Origin: DASUFP01 sp036274495
GTDB lineage: Bacteria; Bacteroidota; Bacteroidia; AKYH767-A; OLB10
Direction: 5' to 3'
DNA length: 42,808 nt
Assembly (NCBI GenBank): GCA_036274495.1
Contig: DASUFP010000058.1
Location: forward strand, 1-42,808
The translations under genes were made by a program, and so were the position numbers. How positions within the stretch are numbered: position 1 is the first letter of the stretch; each line of letters opens with the position of its first letter. Shown here piece by piece: positions 34,313 to 41,460 of the stretch. Under the pieces are notes generated by a model that saw nothing but the letters and a program-made list of their open reading frames with translations, was not told the DNA's origin and ran no database searches.

Positions 34313-34993
34313 TCAGGTGTCGAACTTGTATCCTACTCCTTTGATGGTTTTAATGGAATCATCGCCAAGTTTCTCTCGTATTTTACGAATGTGTACGTCG
34401 ATGGTACGGTCGCCGACAATAATGTCATCGCCCCACACCCGCGACATAATCTCGTCACGTGTAAAGACCTTTCCCGGTTTGGAAATCAGCAGCGACAGCA
34501 ACTCAAATTCCTTTCTGGGAAAAACGAGCTCCTGATTGTCTTTCGTAACCGAATATTTCTCCCTGTCGATTTCGAGCGAACCTATTCTGACAATCTCCTC
34601 AGCGCCATTGGCACTGAAGCGGCGTAAAAGTGCCTTGATACGGCTTACCAGCACGCGCGGTTTGATGGGTTTACTGATGTAATCATCGGCACCCACATCA
34701 AATCCTGCAATCTGCGAATAATCTTCGTTACGGGCCGTCAGAAAAGCCACCACCGTATTGTTGAATTCGGTCATGTTGCGCAATTGTCGGCACGCTTCAA
34801 TTCCATCCATCACGGGCATCATAATGTCGAGAATAATCAGATGCGGCTTAATCTTTTGGGCCATTTCCAGGGCCTCCTGTCCGTTTTTAGCCAGAAAAAT
34901 CTGGTATCCCTCCTTCTTCAGGTTGTAATCCATAAATTCCAGGATATCCGGCTCATCGTCTACCAGAAGGATTTTGGTGTTCTCAGGATTCAT
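34313..34993 (-). CDS. phoB: Response regulator, PhoB-like (OmpR family)
   Basis: A 226-aa two-domain regulator. The receiver has acidic pocket VDDEPD, phospho-acceptor Asp56 in LIILDIMMPVMDG, Thr in VAFLTARNE and Lys in GADDYISKPIKP. The winged-helix domain carries FPRKEFELLSLLISKPGKVF, TRDEIMSRVWGD, RTIDVHIRKIREKLG and IKTIKGVGYKF. It pairs with the downstream phoR. An exact -7 box and an 18-bp direct-repeat box resembling a Pho box lie upstream, suggesting it activates its own operon. The PhoB rather than generic OmpR name rests on the phoR, pst and ppk context. Confidence 0.9.
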   Translation of the reverse strand: MNPENTKILLVDDEPDILEFMDYNLKKEGYQIFLAKNGQEALEMAQKIKPHLIILDIMMPVMDGIEACRQLRNMTEFNNTVVAFLTARNEDYSQIAGFDVGADDYISKPIKPRVLVSRIKALLRRFSANGAEEIVRIGSLEIDREKYSVTKDNQELVFPRKEFELLSLLISKPGKVFTRDEIMSRVWGDDIIVGDRTIDVHIRKIREKLGDDSIKTIKGVGYKFDT

Positions 34994-35010
34994 CTCTTTT
35001 TAAGTATGCA

Positions 35011-35057
35011 CAAAAGTACTTTACGGTGAACCTCTTAAAGTTAAAATAATGTTAAAA
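35011..35057 (-). promoter_or_regulatory. phoB promoter with candidate PhoB box
   Basis: On the minus strand TACTTTTG (35011-35018) is an exact -7 box. Twenty-one bp upstream lies TTTTAAC-ATTA-TTTTAAC (35040-35057), two identical 7-mers separated by 4 bp. PhoB of E. coli binds 7-bp direct repeats with a 4-bp gap that replace the -35 element, and PhoP of Bacillus binds TTAACA-type repeats with an 11-bp period. This box occupies the position of the missing upstream TTG element. Confidence 0.65.
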
Positions 35058-35147
35058 AACCGACAACAAATGTACCCTGTTTCCAAACCGTTTAACGCAA
35101 TTGCGAATCTCTTTTGGTGCCTGATGGTGGTGCGGCCCCTCCACAGG

Positions 35148-35891
35148 CTATTTGGTTCGTTTATCAGGCTTTTTTTGCTTTTTCTTCTTCTTTTGCGGCT
35201 CCGAATGAAAAAAGTATTTGAAATCAACCGCAAGGTAATTGCCCTGCAATTCCGATCCTGTACTCACTGTTGGGTTTTCCTTGTCGGGATATAAAAAGTA
35301 AGAATAATAGATGTAATCAAAAGGCCTGTGGTACGAGGCGCCAACATAGAAATACCCGCTCTTTTCGGTTCTGTATTCCCAGCCCAGTCCGGCTGTTACT
35401 GAGGGTGAAAAGCCCGCTTTGCGTGCAGAGTAGTGTGAAAACATTGTTCCTGTAGTACGGATGTCGGAAGGATAAAAGTCGAATGAAAAACCAAGCGACA
35501 CATCCATGTAAATTTTATCGGAGAGCTGTATAAACACCAACCCCGAAACAGGGATCTCATACCCGATGATACTGAAAGAAGAGGCTTCTGTTGCAGCCGA
35601 ATCGGTAACCGACATATTAAAACTGCGCTTGGTGTAATTAATGCCGGTTTCCATCGACAGGGTGTTGGTAAAACCCTTTCGTATAATCATTCCAAAACTT
35701 GATCCCCCATGGGGTTCCAGATGAAACGATACCCCCTTATCGGAGACATCTACAGGACCTCCATTGAAAAAACCGGATGAAAAAAGGGGCCTGAACTGAA
35801 ATCCGGCTGTAATAATACGCTCCTGAGCGTGCGACGCCGTGCTCAAAAGCAGCAAAAAAGCCGCAACAACCCTCACTTTTATCTTCTTCAT
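35148..35891 (-). CDS. Outer-membrane beta-barrel protein
   Basis: A 247-aa protein with signal peptide (MKKIKVRVVAAFLLLLSTAS then HAQ) and about eight to ten amphipathic strands alternating aromatic and polar residues (FGMIIRKGFTNTLSMETGIN, SPSVTAGLGWEYRTEKSGYF, YFYVGASYHRPFDYI). The last strand ends in YLAVDFKYFF, the usual aromatic end of a barrel. An unusual 18-residue tail follows (HSEPQKKKKKQKKPDKRTK), very rich in lysine. In a barrel this would sit in the periplasm. The function is unknown; it resembles the 'outer membrane beta-barrel protein' families of Bacteroidota. A -7 box is directly upstream. Confidence 0.8.
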   Translation of the reverse strand: MKKIKVRVVAAFLLLLSTASHAQERIITAGFQFRPLFSSGFFNGGPVDVSDKGVSFHLEPHGGSSFGMIIRKGFTNTLSMETGINYTKRSFNMSVTDSAATEASSFSIIGYEIPVSGLVFIQLSDKIYMDVSLGFSFDFYPSDIRTTGTMFSHYSARKAGFSPSVTAGLGWEYRTEKSGYFYVGASYHRPFDYIYYSYFLYPDKENPTVSTGSELQGNYLAVDFKYFFHSEPQKKKKKQKKPDKRTK

Positions 35892-35908
35892 TCCAGAATA
35901 ATCACCGG

Positions 35909-35916
35909 CAAAATTA
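35909..35916 (-). promoter_or_regulatory. -7 element for the outer-membrane protein gene
   Basis: TAATTTTG on the minus strand matches TAnnTTTG, 17 bp before the ATG. No TTG at the right distance; GTTAAAA-TC-GTTAATT just upstream resembles the Pho-box half sites but with a 9-bp rather than 11-bp period. Confidence 0.4.
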
Positions 35917-36076
35917 ACGATTTTAACCTTTACCGGATTGTTGCGGAAAGCACTTATTTCCTAATTATCAACCGATTGCAAATTGTAAAACAGCCTCTAT
36001 TTTTTTACCTTTAAGGCGTTGTAACTTCCGCAATTTTAATCTGATTTGCATCATGAATGAGTCAATTAATTGCCAT

Positions 36077-36084
36077 TAGCTTTG
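36077..36084 (+). promoter_or_regulatory. -7 element for doxX
   Basis: TAGCTTTG matches TAnnTTTG, 22 bp before the chosen ATG (36107). The upstream element is not clear. Confidence 0.4.
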
Positions 36085-36106
36085 TATTACCATAAGTATA
36101 GTGTTT

Positions 36107-36520
36107 ATGTCTGAGATGAATATGGCAGTTGCCCTGCTGACTGTACGGCTCTTTGCCGGAACCCTGTTTGTTTTTCAGGGTTACGACAAAATTTTCAGAC
36201 TGGGAATGGGACAGCTGAAAGCGACCATGACAGCCTCCCTTGGCGAAAGGGCACTTCCGCCGGCGCTTATTGGTTTGGTGGCGGTGGCCACCTCGTGGAT
36301 GGAGTTTTTAGGGGGACTGTTCCTTATCGGCGGATTGCTGATGCCGTGGGTTATTTACCTGCTTTGTCTTGATCTGGTTGTAATTTCGGTTGGGTTCAGC
36401 CTGGCAAAACCCATGTGGGATACCGGCCATGTTTTTACCCGGCTTATACTGTTACTGATCCTGCTGATTGCCCCTCCTGCAGGGTATATGTTATCGCTTG
36501 ATGCATTATTGGGAATTTGA
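36107..36520 (+). CDS. DoxX family membrane protein
   Basis: A 137-aa protein from ATG 36107 (MSEMNMAVALLTVRLFAGTL); a GTG two codons earlier is also possible. Four membrane helices and the DoxX opening (LTVRLFAGTLFVFQGYDKIF) are visible. DoxX proteins are small membrane subunits associated with quinone oxidation or oxidative-stress complexes, but most are uncharacterised. The next gene, a universal stress protein, starts 33 bp downstream on the same strand and is probably co-transcribed. Confidence 0.85.
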   Translation: MSEMNMAVALLTVRLFAGTLFVFQGYDKIFRLGMGQLKATMTASLGERALPPALIGLVAVATSWMEFLGGLFLIGGLLMPWVIYLLCLDLVVISVGFSLAKPMWDTGHVFTRLILLLILLIAPPAGYMLSLDALLGI

Positions 36521-36553
36521 TACTAACTGACTAAAACTGATAAATCTGAAGAA

Positions 36554-37393
36554 ATGAGAAATATCCTAGTTGCCACGGACTTTTCCGACGTTTCAAAAAA
36601 CGCGGTTAAATATGCTGCTTCCCTTTCCGAATACCTGGGAGCTACTTTGCATCTGCTCAATGTTTATGAAAGCACCTTGTACTATACAGCAGAGATGCCC
36701 TATACTGCAGTTGAAAGTGCTGAAAAACTTGCCAGAGAAGAAGCCGAAAAAAAGATGGAACACCTCAAGGCCTCCATCAGCAAATCGTTTCCGGGGCTCT
36801 CGCTCGAAACCGAAATCAAACGGGGCGTGTCGGCCGAAAGCATCACCGATTTCGCCGACCACATTAACGCCGACCTGGTAGTAGCAGGCGCAACAGGCGC
36901 GGGCGTTGTTGAACGAACACTGATTGGAAGTACCACTACCGCAATCATCAACAAATCGAAAAAACTGGTTCTTATTGTCCCCGAGGGTATCAAATTCGAA
37001 GGCGTTTCAAAAATTGTGTATGCCACCGATTTACACGACGACAATATTCAGGCGGCCAACGACCTGGCCCTCTTTGCACGGCCACTCAATGCTGAAATCG
37101 TTTTCCTGCTGGTGGATAACAAAATCAGAACCGACAGCGAAGAACTTTCCGAAGAGATGTCGGAGCGCATTCACAAACATGTTAAATACCCTAAAATTTC
37201 GGGTTATGTGTGCACCGATCCGCTGGTGACCAACGGCATCGACCTGTTTGTCAAAAAAAGCAATGCCGAAATGGTCTGCATGCTCACACACCATCGTAAA
37301 TTTCCCCGTATGCTCTGGGATAAATCGCTTACCACAAAGTTTGCCTATCATACACATGTTCCCCTTCTGGTAATGCACGCGGCCGAAGTCTGA
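36554..37393 (+). CDS. Tandem universal stress protein (UspA family)
   Basis: A 279-aa protein made of two Usp domains. The first (1-142) opens MRNILVATDFSDVSKNAVKY and ends with the ATP-binding pattern GATGAGVVERTLIGSTTTAI. The second (about 153-279) opens VSKIVYATDLHDDNIQAAND, but its C-terminal nucleotide motif is poorly preserved (MVCMLTHHRKFPRMLWDKSL then TTKFAYHTHVPLLVM). Probably only the first half binds ATP. The tandem form is frequent in Bacteroidota. It is cytoplasmic, induced in other bacteria by starvation or stress. It follows doxX in a likely operon. Confidence 0.9.
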   Translation: MRNILVATDFSDVSKNAVKYAASLSEYLGATLHLLNVYESTLYYTAEMPYTAVESAEKLAREEAEKKMEHLKASISKSFPGLSLETEIKRGVSAESITDFADHINADLVVAGATGAGVVERTLIGSTTTAIINKSKKLVLIVPEGIKFEGVSKIVYATDLHDDNIQAANDLALFARPLNAEIVFLLVDNKIRTDSEELSEEMSERIHKHVKYPKISGYVCTDPLVTNGIDLFVKKSNAEMVCMLTHHRKFPRMLWDKSLTTKFAYHTHVPLLVMHAAEV

Positions 37394-37504
37394 ATACCCG
37401 GCCGGCCTTCCACAAAAACAGTTTGACTGCCATGCCAATGGTTGCAACAACCGGTGAAATACCCGGCGATTGCATTGGCATGTATACACTCCGGAACACA
37501 AACG

Positions 37505-38512
37505 ATGAACTTCAGGAACCTGTCGGAAAAAGACCGGCACAAAGTACGTTCTATTGCACTGGTACTTTCCATAAGCGTGCTGCTGCTGGCAATTAAATTT
37601 TTTGCCTATTTTCTTACCCACTCCAACGCCATTCTTACCGATGCGCTTGAGTCGATTGTAAATGTGGTTGCAGGCAGTTTTGCGCTCTACAGCATCTATT
37701 ATGCTTCGCAACCCAAAGACGAAAATCATCCTTACGGACACGGCAAAATTGAATTTTTGTCGGCAGGATTTGAGGGCGGGCTGATTTTTATAGCGGGACT
37801 AACCATCATTGCCAATTCTATTTACTCCTTGTTTCTCCCTCCTAAAATTCATTCTCTCGAATCAGGTGTGTGGCTTTCGGCAGCCACTGGTATTGTAAAC
37901 CTGGTGATGGGAAAAATGCTGATTAAAAAAGGAAAGGCTGCCCAGTCGATGCTGCTTACCGCCAACGGAAAACACCTGGTCTCCGACACCGTAAGCAGTA
38001 TAGGACTGGTAGCGGGACTGCTCATCATCTGGTTTACGGGAATTCTCTGGCTCGACCAGGTGATAGCGATCATTTTCGGGGTTATTATCCTCTATACCGG
38101 GTATACGCTGCTGCGCAATTCGATCACCAGTTTACTGGACGAAGCCGACACCGAAAAGCTGGTGCGGCTGGTTGAGGAATTACAGCTCAAACGCCAGGAC
38201 CGGTGGATTGACATTCACAACCTGCGAACCATTAAATACGGCTCGTTCCTGCACGTCGATTGTCATATTACCTTGCCCTGGTACGACAGCCTCGAAAAGA
38301 CACACGAGGATGTCACCGAAGTAGAGCGACTCATACGGGAAAGCATGGGTGAAGATGTGGAGTTTTTTATCCATGCCGACCCCTGTATTATGCCCTACTC
38401 ATGTAAAGTTTGCCAAATTGCGTCGTGCAATTACCGTCAGGCACCCTTTGAAGCGAAAATAGAGTGGAAAATCGATAATGTGCTTCCCAACAAAAAGCAC
38501 ACAGTTGAATGA
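37505..38512 (+). CDS. Cation diffusion facilitator transporter
   Basis: A 335-aa CDF family efflux transporter from ATG 37505; an upstream in-frame TTG at 37442 would add 21 unlikely residues. Six membrane helices. Metal-site residues are in SNAILTDALESIVN (Asp46 region) and HPYGHGKIEF (His75, His79). The C-terminal cytoplasmic domain has FLHVDCHITLPWYDSLEKTH. It exports a divalent metal such as Zn, Fe or Mn using the proton gradient. A cysteine cluster C294-X5-C300-X2-C303-X4-C308 near the C-terminus is extra to the usual fold and could bind metal. Its stop touches the stop of the convergent trxA. Confidence 0.9.
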   Translation: MNFRNLSEKDRHKVRSIALVLSISVLLLAIKFFAYFLTHSNAILTDALESIVNVVAGSFALYSIYYASQPKDENHPYGHGKIEFLSAGFEGGLIFIAGLTIIANSIYSLFLPPKIHSLESGVWLSAATGIVNLVMGKMLIKKGKAAQSMLLTANGKHLVSDTVSSIGLVAGLLIIWFTGILWLDQVIAIIFGVIILYTGYTLLRNSITSLLDEADTEKLVRLVEELQLKRQDRWIDIHNLRTIKYGSFLHVDCHITLPWYDSLEKTHEDVTEVERLIRESMGEDVEFFIHADPCIMPYSCKVCQIASCNYRQAPFEAKIEWKIDNVLPNKKHTVE

Positions 38513-38806
38513 TCAGGCGCCTGTTAATTGCTGCAGCAGCGTGGCGGCAGGAACAACTCCCGATTGTCGCCAGACTATCTGTCCTTTCCTGAAAATGATA
38601 AACGTAGGCACTCCCCGTACCTGATAGGCTGCTGCCGCGTTTTGGTTTTTGTCGACATCAACTTTTACAATCCGCGCCTTGTCGCCCACCTTTGAGGCCA
38701 CTTCTTTTAACACAGGGGCCATCATTTTACAGGGACCACACCACTCGGCATAAAAATCGACCAGCACCGGTGTATCGGAATTAATTAAATCAGAAAACGC
38801 GCTCAT
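38513..38806 (-). CDS. trxA: Thioredoxin
   Basis: A 97-aa thioredoxin starting at ATG 38806 (MSAFSDLINSDTPVLVDFYA). The active site is EWCGPCKMMAPVL (Cys23, Cys26); the cis-Pro is in VRGVPTFIIF. It reduces protein disulfides in the cytoplasm. The start overlaps the stop of the upstream hypothetical gene by four bases (ATGA), so translation is coupled. A longer ORF reading of 137 aa runs back into the upstream gene in another frame and is rejected. It converges with the CDF transporter gene with no spacing. Confidence 0.95.
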   Translation of the reverse strand: MSAFSDLINSDTPVLVDFYAEWCGPCKMMAPVLKEVASKVGDKARIVKVDVDKNQNAAAAYQVRGVPTFIIFRKGQIVWRQSGVVPAATLLQQLTGA

Positions 38807-39213
38807 GGCTGTTCGTGAATGTCGATTATGTCGGAGTTGTTGTCGGTGAAGGGTGTGTTGCGCTCCATTCCCAGTTCGTTTTGTGAAGCCAGGCTGAGGT
38901 GATCGGTAGCGGATGTCTCGAGCCACACCTTACCCGACTTACGGAACACCTGAACAGATAAACCGCATCCCTCAAACAACTGTTTTTCGAATTCGGAAAT
39001 GCGCATTTCAGGTGTAATGTGAATGGTTGTTTTGTTACCGGTAAATCCCACCTCACTCAGAGGATGATCGGTTGTGTACATATCCTTTTTGGGCGAAGCC
39101 TGATTGGCTCCGTGCGGCTTTTTAAAAAATTCGAGCCGCAGATAAGGGTATGCTTCTGAAAAATCCGATTTCAGATCAGCAGTTGATGTTTGAGATGTTA
39201 ACTGCAATTTCAT
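38803..39213 (-). CDS. Conserved-looking hypothetical protein, upstream of trxA
   Basis: A 136-aa soluble protein (MKLQLTSQTSTADLKSDFSE...). It has no signal peptide or membrane helix. Notable stretches are YPYLRLEFFKKPHGANQASP, TIHITPEMRISEFEKQLFEG and GLSVQVFRKSGKVWLETSAT, consistent with a small alpha/beta fold. The tail is acidic (MERNTPFTDNNSDIIDIHEQ). It is the first gene of a two-gene operon with trxA, overlapping it by four bases, so the product probably acts with thioredoxin or in redox control. I do not recognise a named family. Its leader contains a strong hairpin. Confidence 0.75.
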   Translation of the reverse strand: MKLQLTSQTSTADLKSDFSEAYPYLRLEFFKKPHGANQASPKKDMYTTDHPLSEVGFTGNKTTIHITPEMRISEFEKQLFEGCGLSVQVFRKSGKVWLETSATDHLSLASQNELGMERNTPFTDNNSDIIDIHEQP

Positions 39214-39228
39214 GTCTTACTGTTTGCT

Positions 39229-39294
39229 ACAGAACCGCTTTCGGTTAAGAAAGCGGCTCTGTTTCATTTTAACCAAAAACCTGATTCAAAAGTA
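39229..39294 (-). promoter_or_regulatory. Promoter and leader hairpin of the hypothetical-trxA operon
   Basis: TACTTTTG (minus strand, 39287-39294) is an exact -7 box. Between it and the start codon at 39213 lies a long hairpin, ACAGA-a-CCGCTTTC / GAAAGCGG-c-TCTGT with a six-base loop (39229-39262), 15 bp before the ATG. On the minus strand no T run follows it, so it looks like a leader structure rather than a terminator of the pst genes, though read-through attenuation is possible. Confidence 0.5.
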
Positions 39295-39373
39295 CCACTA
39301 CGGATTCAACAGGATTATGATACAGGTCATCTTTCGGAAATGATTATTGTCAATTTATCACCAAAAAAGGTAA

Positions 39374-40249
39374 TCAATGCATTTTTACCCTGTTAGCATA
39401 AAACTTGCGCAGTGCATTGGCCAGTATATTTACCAGCAGGACAATCATAATCAGCACCATGGCTGTACCATACGCCATCACCCTCGATGCGTCGACATTG
39501 GTTCCGCTGGTAGAAATGACGTACAAATGATAGGGCAATGCCATCACCTGGTCGAACACGCTGGTTGGCAGTTTGGGAAGAAAATAAGCAGCACAGGTAA
39601 AGAGTATGGGTGCTGTTTCGCCCGACACCCGTCCGATTGATAAAATGAGTCCGGTGATAATATTGGGCATGGCTATAGGCAATACCACTTTGCTGGTAGT
39701 TTGCCATTTGGTGGCACCCAGAGCAAGGCTTCCCTGCCGGAAGTTGTCATCAACTGCTTTTAAAGCCTCCTCTGTGGTTCTTATGACCACAGGCAGGGTG
39801 AGCAGTCCCAGTGTCAGCGATCCGGCCAGAATAGAATCGCCAAAGCCCAGCGTATTGACAAAAAGTGACATGCCGAAAAGCCCGAATACAATCGAAGGTA
39901 TGCCGGCAAGATTGTTGGTCATCAGTTTTATGAAACGCTTCATGAGTCCGTCGCGGCGGTACTCATTGATATAGATCCCCGACAGTACTCCTATCGGAAA
40001 GGCAAACAGCATGCTCCCTCCTACCAGGTATAAGGTTCCTATAATTGCCGGATAAATACCACCTTTTGTCATGCCGTCTTTGGGCATCTCGGTAAGAAAT
40101 CCCCAGCTCATTGCCGGAAGACCCCTTACAACAATAAACCCTAAGATGGTAACCAGTATCAACACCACCGAAATGCTGATTATCCTGAATACCCAGAATG
40201 CCAGTGACTGGCTTCTTCTTTTTGACGCTCCGTTATCTTTTTTGCTCAT
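39374..40249 (-). CDS. pstA: Phosphate ABC transporter permease PstA
   Basis: A 291-aa inner-membrane permease with six helices. It carries PstA landmarks: GLPAMSWGFLTEMPKDGMTK, GGIYPAIIGTLYLV, FPIGVLSGIYINEY, NLAGIPSIVFGLFGMSLF and the EAA-loop QGSLALGATKWQTTSKVVLP, which docks on PstB. It starts three bases after the pstC stop on the same strand, so they are one operon. pstB and phoU, which normally follow, are not present: the next genes are a hypothetical protein and trxA with their own promoter. Confidence 0.95.
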   Translation of the reverse strand: MSKKDNGASKRRSQSLAFWVFRIISISVVLILVTILGFIVVRGLPAMSWGFLTEMPKDGMTKGGIYPAIIGTLYLVGGSMLFAFPIGVLSGIYINEYRRDGLMKRFIKLMTNNLAGIPSIVFGLFGMSLFVNTLGFGDSILAGSLTLGLLTLPVVIRTTEEALKAVDDNFRQGSLALGATKWQTTSKVVLPIAMPNIITGLILSIGRVSGETAPILFTCAAYFLPKLPTSVFDQVMALPYHLYVISTSGTNVDASRVMAYGTAMVLIMIVLLVNILANALRKFYANRVKMH

Positions 40250-40252
40250 GGA

Positions 40253-41455
40253 TCAGGAGGCACGTTTTCGTTTGGATAAAATATATTCGACCGCAAGGTT
40301 GAGAATCATGGTCATCAAAAATAAAATACAACCGAGCACAAAGAGCGCTTCATAGTGCAGTCCTCCCTGCGGTGCCTCACCTAATTCAGCTGCAATAGTT
40401 GCAGGAATGGTTCTCACCGGTTCAAGCAAGGTAGTGGGGATTACCGCTGCGTTACCGGTAACCATCAACACCGCCATGGTTTCGCCCATGGCCCTGCCGA
40501 TACCCAGAATAATGGCGGCACTGATACCGGAAACCGAATAGGGAAGAATTACTTTGTAAATGGTTTGCCAGTTGGTTGCTCCTAATGCCAGGCTGGCTTC
40601 TTTCATGGAGCGGGGCGTGGTACGGATGGCATCCTCGGTTATGGTGATGATTGTTGGCAATGCCATAATCCCTAAAATAATGCTGCCCGCAAGTCCCGTT
40701 TCACCAACCGGAATGTTGAACAAGTGCTGAATTTTAGGGACAATCACTATAAGACCGAAAAACCCATATACTACCGAAGGTATACCGGCCAGCAATTCTA
40801 CCATCGGCTTGAGCACCTTGCGTACCCGTTCGTCGGCAATTTCGGCCATGTAAATGGCGGTGGCAAGTCCGAACGGAAGTGCTATGATAATGGCACCCAG
40901 CGAAACCCAAACAGTACCCAGTATAAGAGGGAGAATTCCCAATTGGGCAACAGGCTGTGCTGTCGGAAACCATTCCCTGCCGGTTAAAAATTCAGAAATA
41001 CTGAGTTTGTCAATATGCACTTCTACTCCGGCAAAGGCAGGGTCTTTGTATTTTTCAGCAATAAAAGCCAGAATACCCGGGGTTTTGCCAACCAGTTCGC
41101 TGATTCGTGCAGGTAAATACTGAAACTCATCTCCTATCTCTTCGTCGGAATAGTAATTGGTGATGTCTTCCATTCTGAAAAGGACAATCTCCTCGTCACG
41201 GCCGCCGAGTTCTTTCCAGTTGGTGATCTCCGAATCAAAAATTGCCTTTACCTGCGCTTTGGTCAGTGTTTGAACCGGGTTCGACTTGTTAACTCCCAGC
41301 AGGTACCCTTCTTCGATAGTTGATTTGTTAAAAAGCCGGAATCCTTCAGCAAAGAGAAAAAGGACAATAAGCACCACGGAAATACTGGTAATGGATCCCG
41401 ATAAAAACAGGATACCCTCAATCAGTCTTTCCTTAAAGTGCTTTACAGAAAACAT
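40253..41455 (-). CDS. pstC: Phosphate ABC transporter permease PstC with a PstS-like insert
   Basis: A 400-aa permease, clearly longer than E. coli PstC (about 319 aa). The permease core from about residue 172 is normal (LGILPLILGTVWVSLGAII, FGLATAIYMAEIADERVRK, LAGIPSVVYGFFGLIVIVPK, EASLALGATNWQTIYKVILP). The extra ~105 residues lie between helix 1 (~21-40) and helix 2, facing the periplasm. They contain VNKSNPVQTLTKAQVKAIFD then SEITNWKELGGRD, which closely copies PstS (VNRQNKVSKLTRQQLEDIFT GKITNWKEVGGDD). The phosphate-binding RESSSGT of PstS is not kept. The gene starts five bases after the pstS stop. Confidence 0.95.
   Translation of the reverse strand: MFSVKHFKERLIEGILFLSGSITSISVVLIVLFLFAEGFRLFNKSTIEEGYLLGVNKSNPVQTLTKAQVKAIFDSEITNWKELGGRDEEIVLFRMEDITNYYSDEEIGDEFQYLPARISELVGKTPGILAFIAEKYKDPAFAGVEVHIDKLSISEFLTGREWFPTAQPVAQLGILPLILGTVWVSLGAIIIALPFGLATAIYMAEIADERVRKVLKPMVELLAGIPSVVYGFFGLIVIVPKIQHLFNIPVGETGLAGSIILGIMALPTIITITEDAIRTTPRSMKEASLALGATNWQTIYKVILPYSVSGISAAIILGIGRAMGETMAVLMVTGNAAVIPTTLLEPVRTIPATIAAELGEAPQGGLHYEALFVLGCILFLMTMILNLAVEYILSKRKRAS
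41000..41302 (-). other. PstS-like segment inside PstC
   Basis: Codons ~52-152 of pstC. Aligned by eye to PstS residues ~118-225, about half of a 33-residue stretch is identical (VN..N.V..LT..Q...IF...ITNWKE.GG.D). The later GKTPGILAFIAEKYKD also resembles PstS TKGAIGYVGLAYVD. The Ser/Gly/Thr phosphate ligands are replaced (RMEDITNYYSDEE), so this looks like a non-binding lobe remnant. Confidence 0.75.
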
Positions 41456-41460
41456 CTATC

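Noticed and set aside
38513..38926. 137-aa version of thioredoxin
   Set aside because: The first 40 residues come from reading the upstream gene in another frame. The ATG at 38806 gives a normal thioredoxin and the ATGA overlap.
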